A DNA stretch of 64,000 nt from Alcanivorax hongdengensis A-11-3 (lineage in GTDB: Bacteria > Pseudomonadota > Gammaproteobacteria > Pseudomonadales > Alcanivoracaceae): contig NZ_AMRJ01000009.1 in the NCBI RefSeq assembly GCF_000300995.1, positions 1 to 64,000 of the forward strand, in the 5' to 3' direction. How positions within the stretch are numbered: position 1 is the stretch's first letter; the number at the start of each line of letters is the position of its first letter. Positions 26,939-36,556 of the stretch are shown piece after piece. The translations under genes and the position numbers were made by a program. Under the pieces are notes generated by a model. That model did no database searches and was not told where the DNA came from. It saw nothing but the letters and a program-made list of their open reading frames with translations.

Positions 26939-27399
26939 GCCTGGGTTCGCTTGATGTCTGCGGCGACTTCGTCCGGCAGGGCGCCACGACGGCTGCCGTC
27001 TTCCATGATGTACTCGAAGGAGCCATTGCGCATCACGTCCACCCGTTCACGGGCCTGTTGGCAGGCCTTGCCCCAACGTCGGCGTTTCTGCTCGGCCAGT
27101 CGGGCGGCTTCGGCCTTTTCCGCGTCACGGGCGGCCTGTTCACTGTCCAGCAGTCGTTGGGTTCGCTCGCGAATCTGCTGAACGTTTTCGTCCTGGCCAA
27201 TTTTGGCCGGCGGCGTCACGTCCACGGTTTCGTGGGACGGTGACTGCGACTGGGCGGGCGGGCGCGAGCTGTATTGCCAGTGCCCGCTTTCGTCTTTCCA
27301 GCGGTAAATCTCGGCGCTGGCCGACGCCGCCAGTGCCAGGCCCATGGTAAGAGCCGCAACGGTTTGCAAACGCATCCTTTTCCCCGTTGTTATTGTCAT
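26911..27399 (-). CDS. DUF4124 domain periplasmic protein
   Basis: A 162-residue precursor. A signal peptide (LQTVAALTMGLALAASASA) is followed by the DUF4124 motif EIYRWKDESGHWQYSSRPP, then a charged, probably coiled-coil stretch (about residues 70-110, RERTQRLLDSEQAARDAEKA) and a C-terminal part with three Cys. The start at 27399 gives an ATGA overlap with the upstream SDR stop. The ATG at 27375 behind GGGGAAAAGG is an equally good alternative and gives a more usual signal peptide. Function unknown. Confidence 0.75.
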   Translation of the reverse strand: MTITTGKRMRLQTVAALTMGLALAASASAEIYRWKDESGHWQYSSRPPAQSQSPSHETVDVTPPAKIGQDENVQQIRERTQRLLDSEQAARDAEKAEAARLAEQKRRRWGKACQQARERVDVMRNGSFEYIMEDGSRRGALPDEVAADIKRTQAWIDQHCDF

Positions 27400-28133
27400 C
27401 CCTGTGAGTAAGACAGTGAACGCCCCCCGTCCACTGCCAGAATCTGGCCGGTGACAAAGCCGGCCTGTTGGCTGAGCCAGTATACCGCATCGGCGATGTC
27501 TTGCGGTTGCCCGCAGCGTTTCAGCGCGGTGGATTGCTGGATCGCCTGTTGATTGTCCTGACCGTTTTCCGGCCAGAGAATGGGGCCGGGGGACACGCCA
27601 TTGACGCGCACCGCCGGGCCGAGCTCCCGGGCCAGGCTACGCGTCATCATGGCAAGGCCGGCCTTGGCCATGCAATAGAGCGTGTGCTCGCGCAGCGGTT
27701 TTTCTGCATAGATATCGACAATATTGATAATGCTGCCGTGGCTGGCGGCCAGAGCCGGCGCCAGCGCCTGGCTGAGGATAAAGGGCGCGCGCATATTGCT
27801 GTGCACCAGTCTCTCCCAGTCCTCGTCGCTGGCCTGTCCGATGGGCGTGGGGTAGAAACGCGAGGCGTTGTTGACCAGCAGATCCAGCCGATCGAAACAG
27901 GCCTGTGCCTGGCTGGCCAGTTCGCGCACCGCTTCGGGCCGGTCCAGGTCGGCCTGTAGCAGGCAGGCGCTGTCCGGGCGTTGACGGTTGAGATCGTCGG
28001 CCAGGGCCAGGGCCTCATCGGCACTGTGGTGATAGTGAATGATGACGCGCAGGCCATGGCCGTGCAGGGTGCGGGCAATGCTGGCGCCAATACGGCGGGC
28101 ACTACCGGTGATCAGGGCGACGGGGCTTGCCAT
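27396..28133 (-). CDS. SDR family, pteridine reductase-like (FolM-like)
   Basis: A 245-residue short-chain dehydrogenase. It has [20 protein letters not shown], where the ARRIG variant of the nucleotide-binding glycine motif is typical of pteridine reductases such as PTR1 and FolM, then LVNNAS, the catalytic YCMAKAG (Tyr-x3-Lys) and [13 protein letters not shown]. The likely reaction is NADPH-dependent reduction of dihydropterins or dihydrofolate, fitting the nearby folB-folK pair. The substrate assignment is inference. It overlaps cca upstream by 22 bp and the DUF4124 gene downstream by 4 bp, so the group is one transcription unit. Confidence 0.82.
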   Translation of the reverse strand: MASPVALITGSARRIGASIARTLHGHGLRVIIHYHHSADEALALADDLNRQRPDSACLLQADLDRPEAVRELASQAQACFDRLDLLVNNASRFYPTPIGQASDEDWERLVHSNMRAPFILSQALAPALAASHGSIINIVDIYAEKPLREHTLYCMAKAGLAMMTRSLARELGPAVRVNGVSPGPILWPENGQDNQQAIQQSTALKRCGQPQDIADAVYWLSQQAGFVTGQILAVDGGRSLSYSQG

Positions 28134-29350
28134 TGAGCCTTGTACTCCTTCAATGCATTGAGACGGGCCTGCTCCAGTGCCTTGCCCAGGGCGGCGCCTT
28201 CATGGCCCTGGGCCTGCAGGGCACCAACATCCACCTGTTGCAACGCCCGGGCAGCACCGCGCAGATAATCGGCCTGCGGGTAGGGGCGTTCCTCAAAGCC
28301 GGTACGGCCGCGCGCATCGGCTTCGCAGGCGCCGACAAAACATTCCAGGCGCTGGGGCCGGCGCAGCACATCCAGGGTCTTGAGCAGCTTCCACAGGGTG
28401 GCCGGTTTCAGTTCCAGGGCGCGGTGGCAGTGGGTGTGGTACTCGGCCACCAGCAGTGCCATGTCGGCGCTGTCCCGGTCCACCCGTAGTCGCCGGGAGA
28501 CCTGTTTGGCCAGCCGCGCGCTGCGGATTTCGTGGGCGATGTGCCGCGGCCATTCTTCCCGGGGCGTCAGCGCCTTGCCCAGATCATGGCAGAGCAGGGC
28601 GTAACGGGCCGTCAACGGCAGGCCCATGCGGGCCGCCTGTTGCAGACAAAGCCATTGGTGAACCAGGGTGTCGATTTCCGGGTGGTGCGCTTCGGGTTGT
28701 GGCACGCCGTCCAGGGCGGCCAGTTCCGGAAACAGTTTTTCCAGTGCGCCACAGGCATGCAGTACTTGAAAGAACACCTGCGGGGCCGGTTCCATCAGGG
28801 CCCGGTGGGTTTCCTTCCAGACCCGTTCGGGCACCAGATAACCGAGTTCGCCGCTGTCGGCCAGCTGTTTCATCAGTGCCAGGGTGTCATCCGCCACGCG
28901 AAAACCCAGCCAGTGATAGCGGGCGGCAAAGCGTGCCACGCGTAGTACCCGTAGCGGGTCTTCGGCAAAGGCCGGGGAGACGTGACGCAGCAGGCGCGCC
29001 TTGAGATCGACGCGGCCATTGAATGGGTCCACCACCTGGCCGCCCATATCCCGTGCCATGGCATTGATGGTTAGATCCCGGCGCAGCAGGTCGTCTTCCA
29101 GGCTGACATCCGCGGCGGTGTGAAAGTGAAAGCCGCCATAACCGTGGCCGGATTTGCGCTCGGTGCGCGCCAGGGCGTATTCCTCGCGGGTTTCGGGATG
29201 CAGAAATACCGGGAAATCCTTGCCCACCGGACGAAAGCCCTGCTGCTCCATCTCGTCGGGCGTGGCGCCGACCACCACCCAGTCCTTTTCGGTGACGGGC
29301 AGGCCGAGAAGGCCATCACGGACGGCGCCGCCCACCAGATAAATTTTCAT
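28112..29350 (-). CDS. cca: CCA tRNA nucleotidyltransferase with HD domain
   Basis: A 412-residue enzyme, the same length as E. coli CCA. It has [58 protein letters not shown] and an HD phosphohydrolase domain with LLCHDLGKA (about residue 230). It adds or repairs the CCA end of tRNAs, and the HD domain gives phosphatase/phosphodiesterase activity. The ATG at 29350 is preferred over an upstream in-frame start that lacks family similarity. It is first in a minus-strand group with the SDR and DUF4124 genes. Confidence 0.96.
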   Translation of the reverse strand: MKIYLVGGAVRDGLLGLPVTEKDWVVVGATPDEMEQQGFRPVGKDFPVFLHPETREEYALARTERKSGHGYGGFHFHTAADVSLEDDLLRRDLTINAMARDMGGQVVDPFNGRVDLKARLLRHVSPAFAEDPLRVLRVARFAARYHWLGFRVADDTLALMKQLADSGELGYLVPERVWKETHRALMEPAPQVFFQVLHACGALEKLFPELAALDGVPQPEAHHPEIDTLVHQWLCLQQAARMGLPLTARYALLCHDLGKALTPREEWPRHIAHEIRSARLAKQVSRRLRVDRDSADMALLVAEYHTHCHRALELKPATLWKLLKTLDVLRRPQRLECFVGACEADARGRTGFEERPYPQADYLRGAARALQQVDVGALQAQGHEGAALGKALEQARLNALKEYKAQWQAPSP

Positions 29351-29386
29351 GTTGTCTGCTCTGACGTTCTTGGACAGAATGGTCGC

Positions 29387-29479
29387 ATGCTTTCTTTTGA
29401 TCTGAAACTGCAACCGGGCCTGCGAGCCGTTCGCTGTGTGCGCCATTGGCGCGTGCAGGGACCGCGGCTGCCCGGCTGA
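29387..29479 (+). CDS. Possible 30-residue small ORF, hypothetical
   Basis: ATG at 29387 to TGA at 29477-29479 encodes a basic peptide ([20 protein letters not shown]...) with no recognised motif. A good rho-independent terminator starts 16 bp after the stop, and the ORF lies in the divergent region after the cca start. No convincing Shine-Dalgarno is visible. It could be a small protein or only part of a short untranslated transcript. Confidence 0.25.
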   Translation: MLSFDLKLQPGLRAVRCVRHWRVQGPRLPG

Positions 29480-29494
29480 CAGCGTCAGTCAATC

Positions 29495-29530
29495 AAAAGG
29501 CCGCAGTGTCCCCGACCTGCGGCCTTTTTT
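29495..29530 (+). terminator. Rho-independent terminator without an obvious upstream gene
   Basis: AAAAGGCCGCAG, a 10-nt loop, CTGCGGCCTTTT and a further T run to 29530. It lies between divergent cca and the EamA gene, so it ends a short plus-strand transcript or insulates cca from antisense reading. Confidence 0.85.
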
Positions 29531-29588
29531 GTTTTCAGGGATGGCAGGTCGTTTTTTTAACGAGATCGTCCGCAAGGGAGAATGACCG

Positions 29589-30521
29589 ATGCCAACCCTG
29601 GCAGCCTACCTGATCGTGGTGATGGTGTGGGCCACGACACCGCTGGGTATCAAATGGAGTGGTGAAGCCTTGCCGCCGCTGGCCGCAGCCGGCGTGCGCA
29701 TGGCCATCGCCGCCGCGCTGGGGTTGCTGTGGCTGGCATGGCGTCGTCAGGCGCTACCTCTGCATGGTCGTGCCTGGTTGAGTTATCTGGCGGCCCTGCC
29801 GGGCATTTTCGGTGCCATGGCCTGCAGCTACATGGGCGCCACCCATCTGCCCTCCGGTCTGATTTCAGTGATCTTCGGGCTAGCGCCGCTGTTGTCCGGG
29901 CTGATGCTGCAGGCATTGCCGGGTAGCGTGCGTCTGAATGGCTGGCACTGGAGCGCCTGCCTGCTGGGCCTGGGCGGCCTGATGCTGGTGTTTGATGACA
30001 GCCTGGTGCGTTTGTTCGATGGCAGTCGTCCCGGTGAACGGGGAGCAGGGCTGTTGTGGGTGCTGGCGGCGGTCAGCCTGTTTGCCGGTAGTGGCATTGC
30101 GGTGCAGCGGGTGGCGGCCGGTCTGCAACCCATGCAGCAGACCGTGGGTGGGCTGCTGTTGTCGTTGCCCTGCTATGGCCTGGCCATGTGGGTAGCGGGG
30201 CAGGATTTCAGTTATTCAGGCAATGCCCGCGGCCTGGCGGCCATTATCTACCTGGCGTTGTTCGGCTCGTTGCTGGGGTTCTACTGCTACTTCCAGATAC
30301 TGGCACGGTTGCCGGCGGCGACGGTGGCGCTGGTCACCCTGATCACGCCGGTGCTGGCGCTGAGCCTGGGCAGCGCGCTCAATGGTGAAAGCCTGGGCAT
30401 TACGGTACTGGTCGGCGCCCTGCTGATTGTGCTGGCGCTGGGCCTGTTCCTGCTGGGCGACCATCGGGTGCGCCGCGCGCTGGCCGCAGTGCCGGGTCAC
30501 TCCGGTACCGAGTCCGCCTGA
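29589..30521 (+). CDS. EamA/DMT family transporter
   Basis: A 310-residue inner-membrane protein with about ten hydrophobic helices in two EamA repeats (roughly residues 1-135 and 150-290). Examples are LAAYLIVVMVWATTPLGIKW, YMGATHLPSGLISVIFGLAPLLSG and ILARLPAATVALVTLITPVLAL. The family exports or imports small metabolites such as amino acids or nucleosides, and the substrate cannot be told. The ATG at 29589 follows CAAGGGAGAATG. Its 3' end overlaps the convergent SpoVR-family gene by 25 bp. Confidence 0.92.
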   Translation: MPTLAAYLIVVMVWATTPLGIKWSGEALPPLAAAGVRMAIAAALGLLWLAWRRQALPLHGRAWLSYLAALPGIFGAMACSYMGATHLPSGLISVIFGLAPLLSGLMLQALPGSVRLNGWHWSACLLGLGGLMLVFDDSLVRLFDGSRPGERGAGLLWVLAAVSLFAGSGIAVQRVAAGLQPMQQTVGGLLLSLPCYGLAMWVAGQDFSYSGNARGLAAIIYLALFGSLLGFYCYFQILARLPAATVALVTLITPVLALSLGSALNGESLGITVLVGALLIVLALGLFLLGDHRVRRALAAVPGHSGTESA

Positions 30522-31987
30522 ATCACTTCGCCGTTCTCCACGCTTTCCAGGTGAACGTCGAACTGCCATAACCGGTGCAGATGGCGCAGCACTTCTGCGC
30601 TGCTGTGCGCATCCAGTGGCCGGCCCCGGTCACGCTGGTGGCGCAGGGTCAGGGACCGGTCGCCGTGGATATTGGCCCGGGTCACCTGGATGTTGGGTTC
30701 CTGGATGCTCAGGTTGTATTGCTCGGACAGGGCGTCGCGCACCTGACGGTAGCCGCCTTCATTGTGAATGGCGGCAATCTCCACATAATCCTGGCGATCA
30801 TCATCCATGATCTGGAACAGCTTGAACTGGCGAATCAGTCGCGGTGACAGAAACTGCTGGATGAAACTTTCGTCCTTGAAGCTTTCCATGGCGAACTTGA
30901 GGCTGGCCAGCCAGTCCTTGCCGGCCAGCTCCGGGAACCAGTAACGGTCTTCGTCGTCCGGGCTTTCGCAGATGCGGCGAATATCCTGGTACATGGCAAA
31001 ACCCAGTGCATAGGGGTTGATGCCGGAGTAGTAGGGCGAGTCGAACGGTGGCTGGTAAATCACCTGACTATGATTGTGCAGGAATTCCATCATGAAGCCG
31101 TCGGTGACCTGGCCACTGTCGTACAGGTCATTGAGCAGGGTGTAGTGCCAGAAACTGGCCCAGCCCTCGTTCATGACCTTGGTCTGGCGCTGGGGGTAAA
31201 AATACTGGGCCATCTTGCGCACGATGCGGATGATTTCCCGTTGCCAGGGTTTCAGCAGGGGCGCGTTTTTCTCCAGAAAATAAAGCAGATTTTCCTGCGG
31301 TTCCGCCGGCCAGGTATGTGGCTCCTCGCGCCGCTGGATGGCCGGCTGCAATTGCGGGAAGGTCTTCCACAGTTCCGACACCTGCTTTTGCAGTTGCTCT
31401 TCGCGCTGTTGCTGGCGGCGCCGTTCCTCGATGATGGAAATGGGCGAGGGGCGCTTGTAGCGATCCACACCATAGTTCATCAGGGCATGACAGGAATCGA
31501 GCATTTCTTCCACCGCATTGACGCCATGGCGCTGCTCACATTCGGCAATGTAGTTACGGGCAAACACCAGATAATCGATGATCGCCGAGGCATCGGTCCA
31601 GGTTCTGAACAGGTAGTTACCCTTGAAGAAGGAGTTATGCCCGTAGCAGGCATGGGCAATCACCAGCGCCTGCAGGGTGATGGTGTTTTCCTCCATCAGG
31701 TAGGCAATGCAGGGGTTGGAGTTGATCACGATTTCATAGGCAAGGCCCATCTGCCCGCGCCGGTAGCGGTTTTCCACTTCCACGAACTGTTTGCCAAACG
31801 ACCAGTGGTGATATCCCAGTGGCATGCCCACCGACGCATAGGCATCCATCATCTGTTCCGAGGAGATTACCTCGATCTGGTTGGGGTAAGTATCCAGGCC
31901 GTATTTGCCGTGGGCGATGCTGGCGATGGCTGCGTCATACTCGGCCAGCAGCTCGAAGCTCCAGTCGGAGCCGGTGGAAATGACCAT
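30497..31987 (-). CDS. SpoVR family protein (YcgB-like)
   Basis: A 496-residue cytosolic protein with the conserved family stretches GMPLGYHHWSFGKQF, MGLAYEIVINSNPCIAYLMEENT, HACYGHNSFFKGNYLFRTWTDA, VMNEGWASFWHY and GINPYALGFAMYQDIRRI. It is the third gene of the conserved trio prkA-yeaH-spoVR found in many gammaproteobacteria and linked to stationary phase and nitrogen stress. Its biochemical role is unknown. The ATG overlaps the stop of the DUF444 gene by one base. Confidence 0.95.
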   Translation of the reverse strand: MVISTGSDWSFELLAEYDAAIASIAHGKYGLDTYPNQIEVISSEQMMDAYASVGMPLGYHHWSFGKQFVEVENRYRRGQMGLAYEIVINSNPCIAYLMEENTITLQALVIAHACYGHNSFFKGNYLFRTWTDASAIIDYLVFARNYIAECEQRHGVNAVEEMLDSCHALMNYGVDRYKRPSPISIIEERRRQQQREEQLQKQVSELWKTFPQLQPAIQRREEPHTWPAEPQENLLYFLEKNAPLLKPWQREIIRIVRKMAQYFYPQRQTKVMNEGWASFWHYTLLNDLYDSGQVTDGFMMEFLHNHSQVIYQPPFDSPYYSGINPYALGFAMYQDIRRICESPDDEDRYWFPELAGKDWLASLKFAMESFKDESFIQQFLSPRLIRQFKLFQIMDDDRQDYVEIAAIHNEGGYRQVRDALSEQYNLSIQEPNIQVTRANIHGDRSLTLRHQRDRGRPLDAHSSAEVLRHLHRLWQFDVHLESVENGEVIQADSVPE

Positions 31988-33273
31988 CAGGCGCCCTCCA
32001 TGCGTTTATGGAACAGCTGGCGGAACACGGGGTAGATTTCCCCGGGTTCGTCCACCTGGGCCATGGAAAAGGCTGCGGGGTGTTTTTCCATGATCTGCTG
32101 GTAATGGTCCCACAGGGCCTGGTGGGCCCGCGGCATGACTTCCACGTAGGAGAAGTGCTGCAGCCTGGGCAGCAATTCCTTTTCGATCAGGCTGGCGCAG
32201 GCCGGGGAATCATCGTTCCAGTTGTCGCCATCGGAGGCCTGCGCTGCGTAGATATTCCACTGATCCACCGGGTAGCGTTCGTTGATGATGTCGCGGGTCA
32301 GTTTCAGGGCACTGGACACGATGGTGCCGCCGGTTTCCCGGGAGTAGAAAAACTCCTCTTCACTGACTTCCTTGGCACTGGTGTGATGACGGATAAAGAC
32401 CACATCGATGTGTTCGTAATTGCGCTCCAGAAACAGATACAGCAGCAGAAAGAATCGCTTGGCCAGGTCCTTCATGTCCTGATTCATGGAACCGGATACA
32501 TCCATGATGCAGAACATCACTGCCCGACTCACCGGTACCGGTACCTTGACGTGATGATTGAAGCGCAGGTCCACCTCATCAAGGAAGGGAATGCGATCAA
32601 TGCGCCGGCGCAGCCGGGCGATCTGCTCTTCCAGCTCGGCCAGCCGTGCCTGGCGGGTCGGGGACTGCTCTTCGTTCAGCAGTGTTTCCTGCTCTTCGAG
32701 CAGGTCGCGCAGGCGGCGGCGGGTGGCGGCGGTGAGGGCGCGGCGGCGCATGGACGCCTGGCGCATGGAGCGCACGATATTGATCTTGGCGGGCATGCCC
32801 TGGTTGACGATGCCTCCGTGACGGGTCTGGAAGGTGCGAGCACCTTCCAGGTGACGCTTGACCAGGTTGGGCAGCTCCAGGTCTTCAAACAGGAAGTTGA
32901 GAAATTCCTGCTTGTCGATCTCGAAGGCAAAACCGTCCTCCCCTTCGCCCTGGTTGCTGGCCTGGCCATCACCGGCACCGTCGCCCTGGCCGCCACCTTC
33001 CGGGCGTTTGATGCGGTCGCCCTCGTGAAACTCCTTGTTGCCTGGATGCACGATACTGCGCTGGCCGCCGGGCCCGTGGTGGAATACCGGTTCGGAAATA
33101 TCCTTGCGGGGGATGCTGATTCGCTCGCCCTGTTCCATGTCCTTGATGGAGCGACGGCCCACGGCATCGTTGACCGCCTCGCGGATATGTTTGCGGTAAC
33201 GACGCAAAAAACGCTGACGGTTGACGGTGCTCTTGTGCTTGTCGTTGAGACGGCGATCAATGATGTAGCTCAT
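31987..33273 (-). CDS. yeaH: YeaH/DUF444 family protein with VWA-like domain
   Basis: A 428-residue protein. The N-terminus is [29 protein letters not shown], followed by a Gly/Asp-rich linker (about 85-115), a predicted coiled coil ([24 protein letters not shown]) and a von Willebrand A-like domain whose MIDAS motif is [11 protein letters not shown], then [28 protein letters not shown]. It works with the PrkA kinase and SpoVR-type protein of the same operon. A repetitive palindrome lies in the 124-bp spacer after prkA. Confidence 0.95.
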   Translation of the reverse strand: MSYIIDRRLNDKHKSTVNRQRFLRRYRKHIREAVNDAVGRRSIKDMEQGERISIPRKDISEPVFHHGPGGQRSIVHPGNKEFHEGDRIKRPEGGGQGDGAGDGQASNQGEGEDGFAFEIDKQEFLNFLFEDLELPNLVKRHLEGARTFQTRHGGIVNQGMPAKINIVRSMRQASMRRRALTAATRRRLRDLLEEQETLLNEEQSPTRQARLAELEEQIARLRRRIDRIPFLDEVDLRFNHHVKVPVPVSRAVMFCIMDVSGSMNQDMKDLAKRFFLLLYLFLERNYEHIDVVFIRHHTSAKEVSEEEFFYSRETGGTIVSSALKLTRDIINERYPVDQWNIYAAQASDGDNWNDDSPACASLIEKELLPRLQHFSYVEVMPRAHQALWDHYQQIMEKHPAAFSMAQVDEPGEIYPVFRQLFHKRMEGA

Positions 33274-33298
33274 TGCTTTCTCCGCAAAGATAAAAGCG

Positions 33299-33385
33299 TT
33301 TCACCACGGAGGGCACCAAGAAAAGGGGGTGTTGTCGTGGTCGAACGGCTCAATCTTCGTGATCTCAGTGCCCTCTGTGGTGAAA
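33299..33385. repeat. Palindromic repeat, copy 2 (CACCACGGAGGGCAC family)
   Basis: TTTCACCACGGAGGGCAC (33299-33316) pairs with GTGCCCTCTGTGGTGAAA (33368-33385) with one mismatch in 18, enclosing about 51 bp. It lies between prkA and yeaH and would form a large mRNA hairpin. It is related to the element at 530-606. Confidence 0.75.
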
Positions 33386-33397
33386 AAGGCGTCCCGT

Positions 33398-35320
33398 TTA
33401 CTGCGCCTTGCGCACCCGCAGATACCACTCGGACAGCAGGCGCACCTGCTTCTCGGTGTAGCCACGGGACATCATCCGCTGCACGAAGTTGTTGTGCTTG
33501 CGCTGGTCTTCCTCGCTGCCCTTGGCATTGAAGGAAATCACCGGCAGCAGGTCTTCGGTGTTGGAGAACATCTTCTTCTCGATCACATCGCGAAGCTTCT
33601 GGTAGCTGAGCCAGCTGGGGTTGTTGCCCTGATTGTTGGCACGGGCGCGCAGCACAAAGTTGACTACCTCGTTGCGGAAGTCCTTGGGGTTGGAAATGCC
33701 GGCCGGCTTTTCGATTTTTTCCAGGTCTTCGTTGAGGGCCTGGCGATCGAAGATTTCGCCGGTATCCGGGTCGCGGAATTCCTGATCCTGTATCCAGAAG
33801 TCCGCGTAGGTCACATAGCGGTCGAAAATGTTCTGGCCATACTCGGAGTAGGACTCCAGGTAGGCGGTCTGGATTTCCTTGCCGATGAAGGACACATAGC
33901 GGGGAACCAGGTACTCCTTGATGTAGCGGCGGTACTGCTCCTGGCGTTCCTTGGGAAACTGTTCCTGTTCGATGCGCTGTTCCAGCACATGCATCAGGTG
34001 CACCGGGTTGGCGGCCACCTCGGTGTGGTCGAAGTTGAACACCTTGGAGAGGATCTTGAAGGCAAAGCGGGTGGAGAGCCCGTCCATGCCTTCATCGACG
34101 CCGGCCATGTCCCGATACTCCTGCAGGGACTTGGCATGGGGGTCCACGTCTTTCAGGTTTTCGCCATCGTAGACGCGCATCTTGGAATAGATGCTGGAGT
34201 TCTCCGGCTCCTTGAGACGGGTGAGAATGGAAAACTGCGCCAGCATGTGCAGCGTGTCCGGCGCGCACTGCGCTTCGCGCAGGCTGGAATTGCGCAGCAG
34301 CTTGTCGTAGATCTGCATCTCTTCAGTGACGCGCAGGCAGTAGGGCACCTTGACGATGTAGACCCGGTCGATGAAGGCCTCATTGTTCTTGTTGTTCTTG
34401 AAGTTGTGCCATTCCGCCTCGTTGGAGTGGGCCAGCACGATACCGTCATAGGGAATGGCGCCCAGGTGTTCGGTACCGTTGTAGTTACCCTCCTGGGTGG
34501 CGGTGAGCAGCGGATGCAGCACCTTGATCGGTGCCTTGAACATTTCCACGAATTCCAGGATGCCCTGGTTGGCCCGGCAAAGGCCGCCGGAATAGGCGTA
34601 GGCATCCGGGTCATCCTGGGCAAAGTCTTCCAGCTTGCGGATATCCACCTTGCCGACCAGGGCGGAGATATCCTGGTTGTTCTCGTCGCCGGGCTCGGTC
34701 TTGGCCACGGCGATCTGGTCGAGAATGGAGGGGTAGAGCTTGACCACGCGGAACTGGCTGATATCCCCGCCGAACTCGTGCAGGCGTTTCACCGCCCAGG
34801 GCGACATGATGGTGCGGATATAACGCTTGGGAATGCCGTATTCCTCTTCCAGGATAGGCCCGTCTTCTTCCGGGTCGAACAGCGATAACGGCGAGTCATT
34901 CACCGGCGAGCCCTTGATGGCGTAGAAGGGAACGCGTTGCATCAGGCTCTTGAGTTTTTCCGCCAGGGAGGATTTGCCGCCACCCACCGGGCCCAGCAGG
35001 TAAAGAATCTGCTTCTTCTCTTCCAGGCCCTGGGCCGCGTGGCGGAAGTAGCTGACGATATTTTCGATCACCTCTTCCAGGCCGTAAAACTCGTCGAAGG
35101 CCGGGTAGCGACGGATCACCTTGTTGGCGAAAATGCGAGAAAGGCGCGGGTCCCGGGCGGTATCCACCATCTCCGGTTCGCCGATGGCCATCAGCATGCG
35201 TTCGGCGGCGGTGGCGTAGACACTGGGGTCCTGCTTGCAGAGGTTGAGATACTCCTCCAGCGACATTTCCTCTTGCTGGGTGGCATCAAAGCGGGCCTGA
35301 TAGCGGCTGATAATGCTCAT
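33398..35320 (-). CDS. prkA: PrkA family serine protein kinase (YeaG-like)
   Basis: A 640-residue protein with an AAA-like N-terminal domain carrying the Walker A motif LLGPVGGGKSSLAEKLKSL at about residues 108-126 and a C-terminal PrkA kinase domain (NRxGxVE-like part: FRNEVVNFVLRARANNQG). The start is MSIISRYQARFDATQQEEMSLEEYLNLCK. It is the first gene of the prkA-yeaH-spoVR operon. In E. coli YeaG/YeaH respond to nitrogen starvation and stationary phase. A 413-bp AT-richer region upstream holds its promoter. Confidence 0.96.
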   Translation of the reverse strand: MSIISRYQARFDATQQEEMSLEEYLNLCKQDPSVYATAAERMLMAIGEPEMVDTARDPRLSRIFANKVIRRYPAFDEFYGLEEVIENIVSYFRHAAQGLEEKKQILYLLGPVGGGKSSLAEKLKSLMQRVPFYAIKGSPVNDSPLSLFDPEEDGPILEEEYGIPKRYIRTIMSPWAVKRLHEFGGDISQFRVVKLYPSILDQIAVAKTEPGDENNQDISALVGKVDIRKLEDFAQDDPDAYAYSGGLCRANQGILEFVEMFKAPIKVLHPLLTATQEGNYNGTEHLGAIPYDGIVLAHSNEAEWHNFKNNKNNEAFIDRVYIVKVPYCLRVTEEMQIYDKLLRNSSLREAQCAPDTLHMLAQFSILTRLKEPENSSIYSKMRVYDGENLKDVDPHAKSLQEYRDMAGVDEGMDGLSTRFAFKILSKVFNFDHTEVAANPVHLMHVLEQRIEQEQFPKERQEQYRRYIKEYLVPRYVSFIGKEIQTAYLESYSEYGQNIFDRYVTYADFWIQDQEFRDPDTGEIFDRQALNEDLEKIEKPAGISNPKDFRNEVVNFVLRARANNQGNNPSWLSYQKLRDVIEKKMFSNTEDLLPVISFNAKGSEEDQRKHNNFVQRMMSRGYTEKQVRLLSEWYLRVRKAQ

Positions 35321-35733
35321 TTCTTCCCTCCTGGCGGCGCTGTCTACGCAAGCGTCAACTACATGTGGTGTGTTTCCTTCTGGGTGTGACGTTCCGGTTC
35401 GGGATGGCTGGCGTCGTTGCCGGCCTCCCCATTGTCAGTTCAAGAATGAAACCATTTGCGCCGGGAAGTCAAAATAATTAGAAAAATTTCGCCGTTTTAT
35501 TTTCACTTTTTATCACGGCCGGCATGGCTGGCACCGTTGGTGTAAACAGAGCGTCCGTCGGTCGGCAGGCGGGTGGAGTGAAAGCGGTTTTTGCTTTCTA
35601 TCTTGCTGTCTTTGAAAGGTTTTTTCTGAGTTTGTCGACAGGGCTGGCAAGGTGAGTGCACAGTGAGGGCAAGTCTGTCAGTGCATTCGCCACATTCATC
35701 GTTTTTGTGTTGTATTTTTTGTGCGTAGTTTTT
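35321..35733. other. 413-bp intergenic region upstream of prkA
   Basis: It lies between the prkA start and the end of apaH, so it should contain the prkA promoter and the apaH 3' region. AT-rich patches occur at about 35470-35512 and 35590-35735, unlike the surrounding GC-rich sequence. I see no convincing sigma-54 -24/-12 pair pointing toward prkA, no clear terminator for apaH, and no supported gene. Confidence 0.6.
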
Positions 35734-36540
35734 TTAGCAGTCGCAGTGAATGCGCTCACCGCTATCCAGGCACAGGGCCGTCAGGCTGCCGCCCCAGACG
35801 CAGCCGGTATCCAGCGCTTCCACACCGTCCACGCCGGTATGGCCCTCCAGGGCGGCCCAGTGGCCGAACAGCAGACGATGCTGGCGTTCAAGCCGCTGCG
35901 GATGGGTGAACCAGGGCATGAAACCGGCGGGTGGCGCATCGGCCTCGCCCTTGCTGCCCAGGTCCAGCTCGCCGGCCTGGTTGACGAAGCGCATGCGGGT
36001 AAAGTGATTGGTGATCACCCGCCAGCGGTCCGGGCCCTGCAGGGCATCATTCCAGCCGGCCGGCTGGTTGCCGTACATATTGGCGAAGAACCGGTCCGCG
36101 TCATCGCTGGCCAGTACCGCCTGCACCTCGGCGGCCCGCTGGCGCCCCTGCTCCAGGCTCCATAGCGGCGGCAGGCCGGCATGGGTGAGCACCGCCTGAT
36201 GTTCGGGAATCTCCAGCAGCAGTGGCTGCTGTTGCAGCCAGCCGAGCAGGTTGCTGCGGTCCGGGGCGTCGAGAATGGCGCTGAGGGTGTCCTTGCGCTT
36301 GCTGTCGGTGGCCTGGTGGGCGACGGCCAGCAGATGCAGGTCATGGTTGCCGAGCACGGTGTGCAAATTGTCGCGCAGGGCGTACACCCGGCGCAGCGTG
36401 CCCAGGGAATCGGGGCCCCGGTTGACCAGGTCGCCGGCCAGGAACAGCCGGTCGCGATCCGGGTTGAAGTGGATACGCTCCAGCAGGCAGTTGAAGGCGT
36501 CCAGGCAACCCTGCAGGTCGCCGATGGCGTAATCACTCAT
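35734..36540 (-). CDS. apaH: Symmetrical bis(5'-nucleosyl)-tetraphosphatase ApaH
   Basis: A 268-residue metallophosphatase that hydrolyses Ap4A to two ADP, and can also act on Np4-capped RNA in E. coli. Motifs are YAIGDLQGCLDAFNCLLERI (GD metal site), FLAGDLVNRGPDSL and TVLGNHDLHLLAVA, then VLTHAGLPPLWSLEQ and LFGHWAALEG. The ATG at 36540 is followed by typical sequence MSDYAIGDLQG. It is the last gene in the surA-pdxA-rsmA-apaG-apaH order, 16 bp after apaG. Confidence 0.97.
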   Translation of the reverse strand: MSDYAIGDLQGCLDAFNCLLERIHFNPDRDRLFLAGDLVNRGPDSLGTLRRVYALRDNLHTVLGNHDLHLLAVAHQATDSKRKDTLSAILDAPDRSNLLGWLQQQPLLLEIPEHQAVLTHAGLPPLWSLEQGRQRAAEVQAVLASDDADRFFANMYGNQPAGWNDALQGPDRWRVITNHFTRMRFVNQAGELDLGSKGEADAPPAGFMPWFTHPQRLERQHRLLFGHWAALEGHTGVDGVEALDTGCVWGGSLTALCLDSGERIHCDC

Positions 36541-36556
36541 GGGCTGGCCTCATGGA

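Noticed and set aside
35650..35666. Sigma-54-like TGGCAA-N5-GTGCA near the prkA promoter
   Set aside because: It has the right spacing but points away from prkA into the apaH 3' end and lacks the conserved second half TTGCA.
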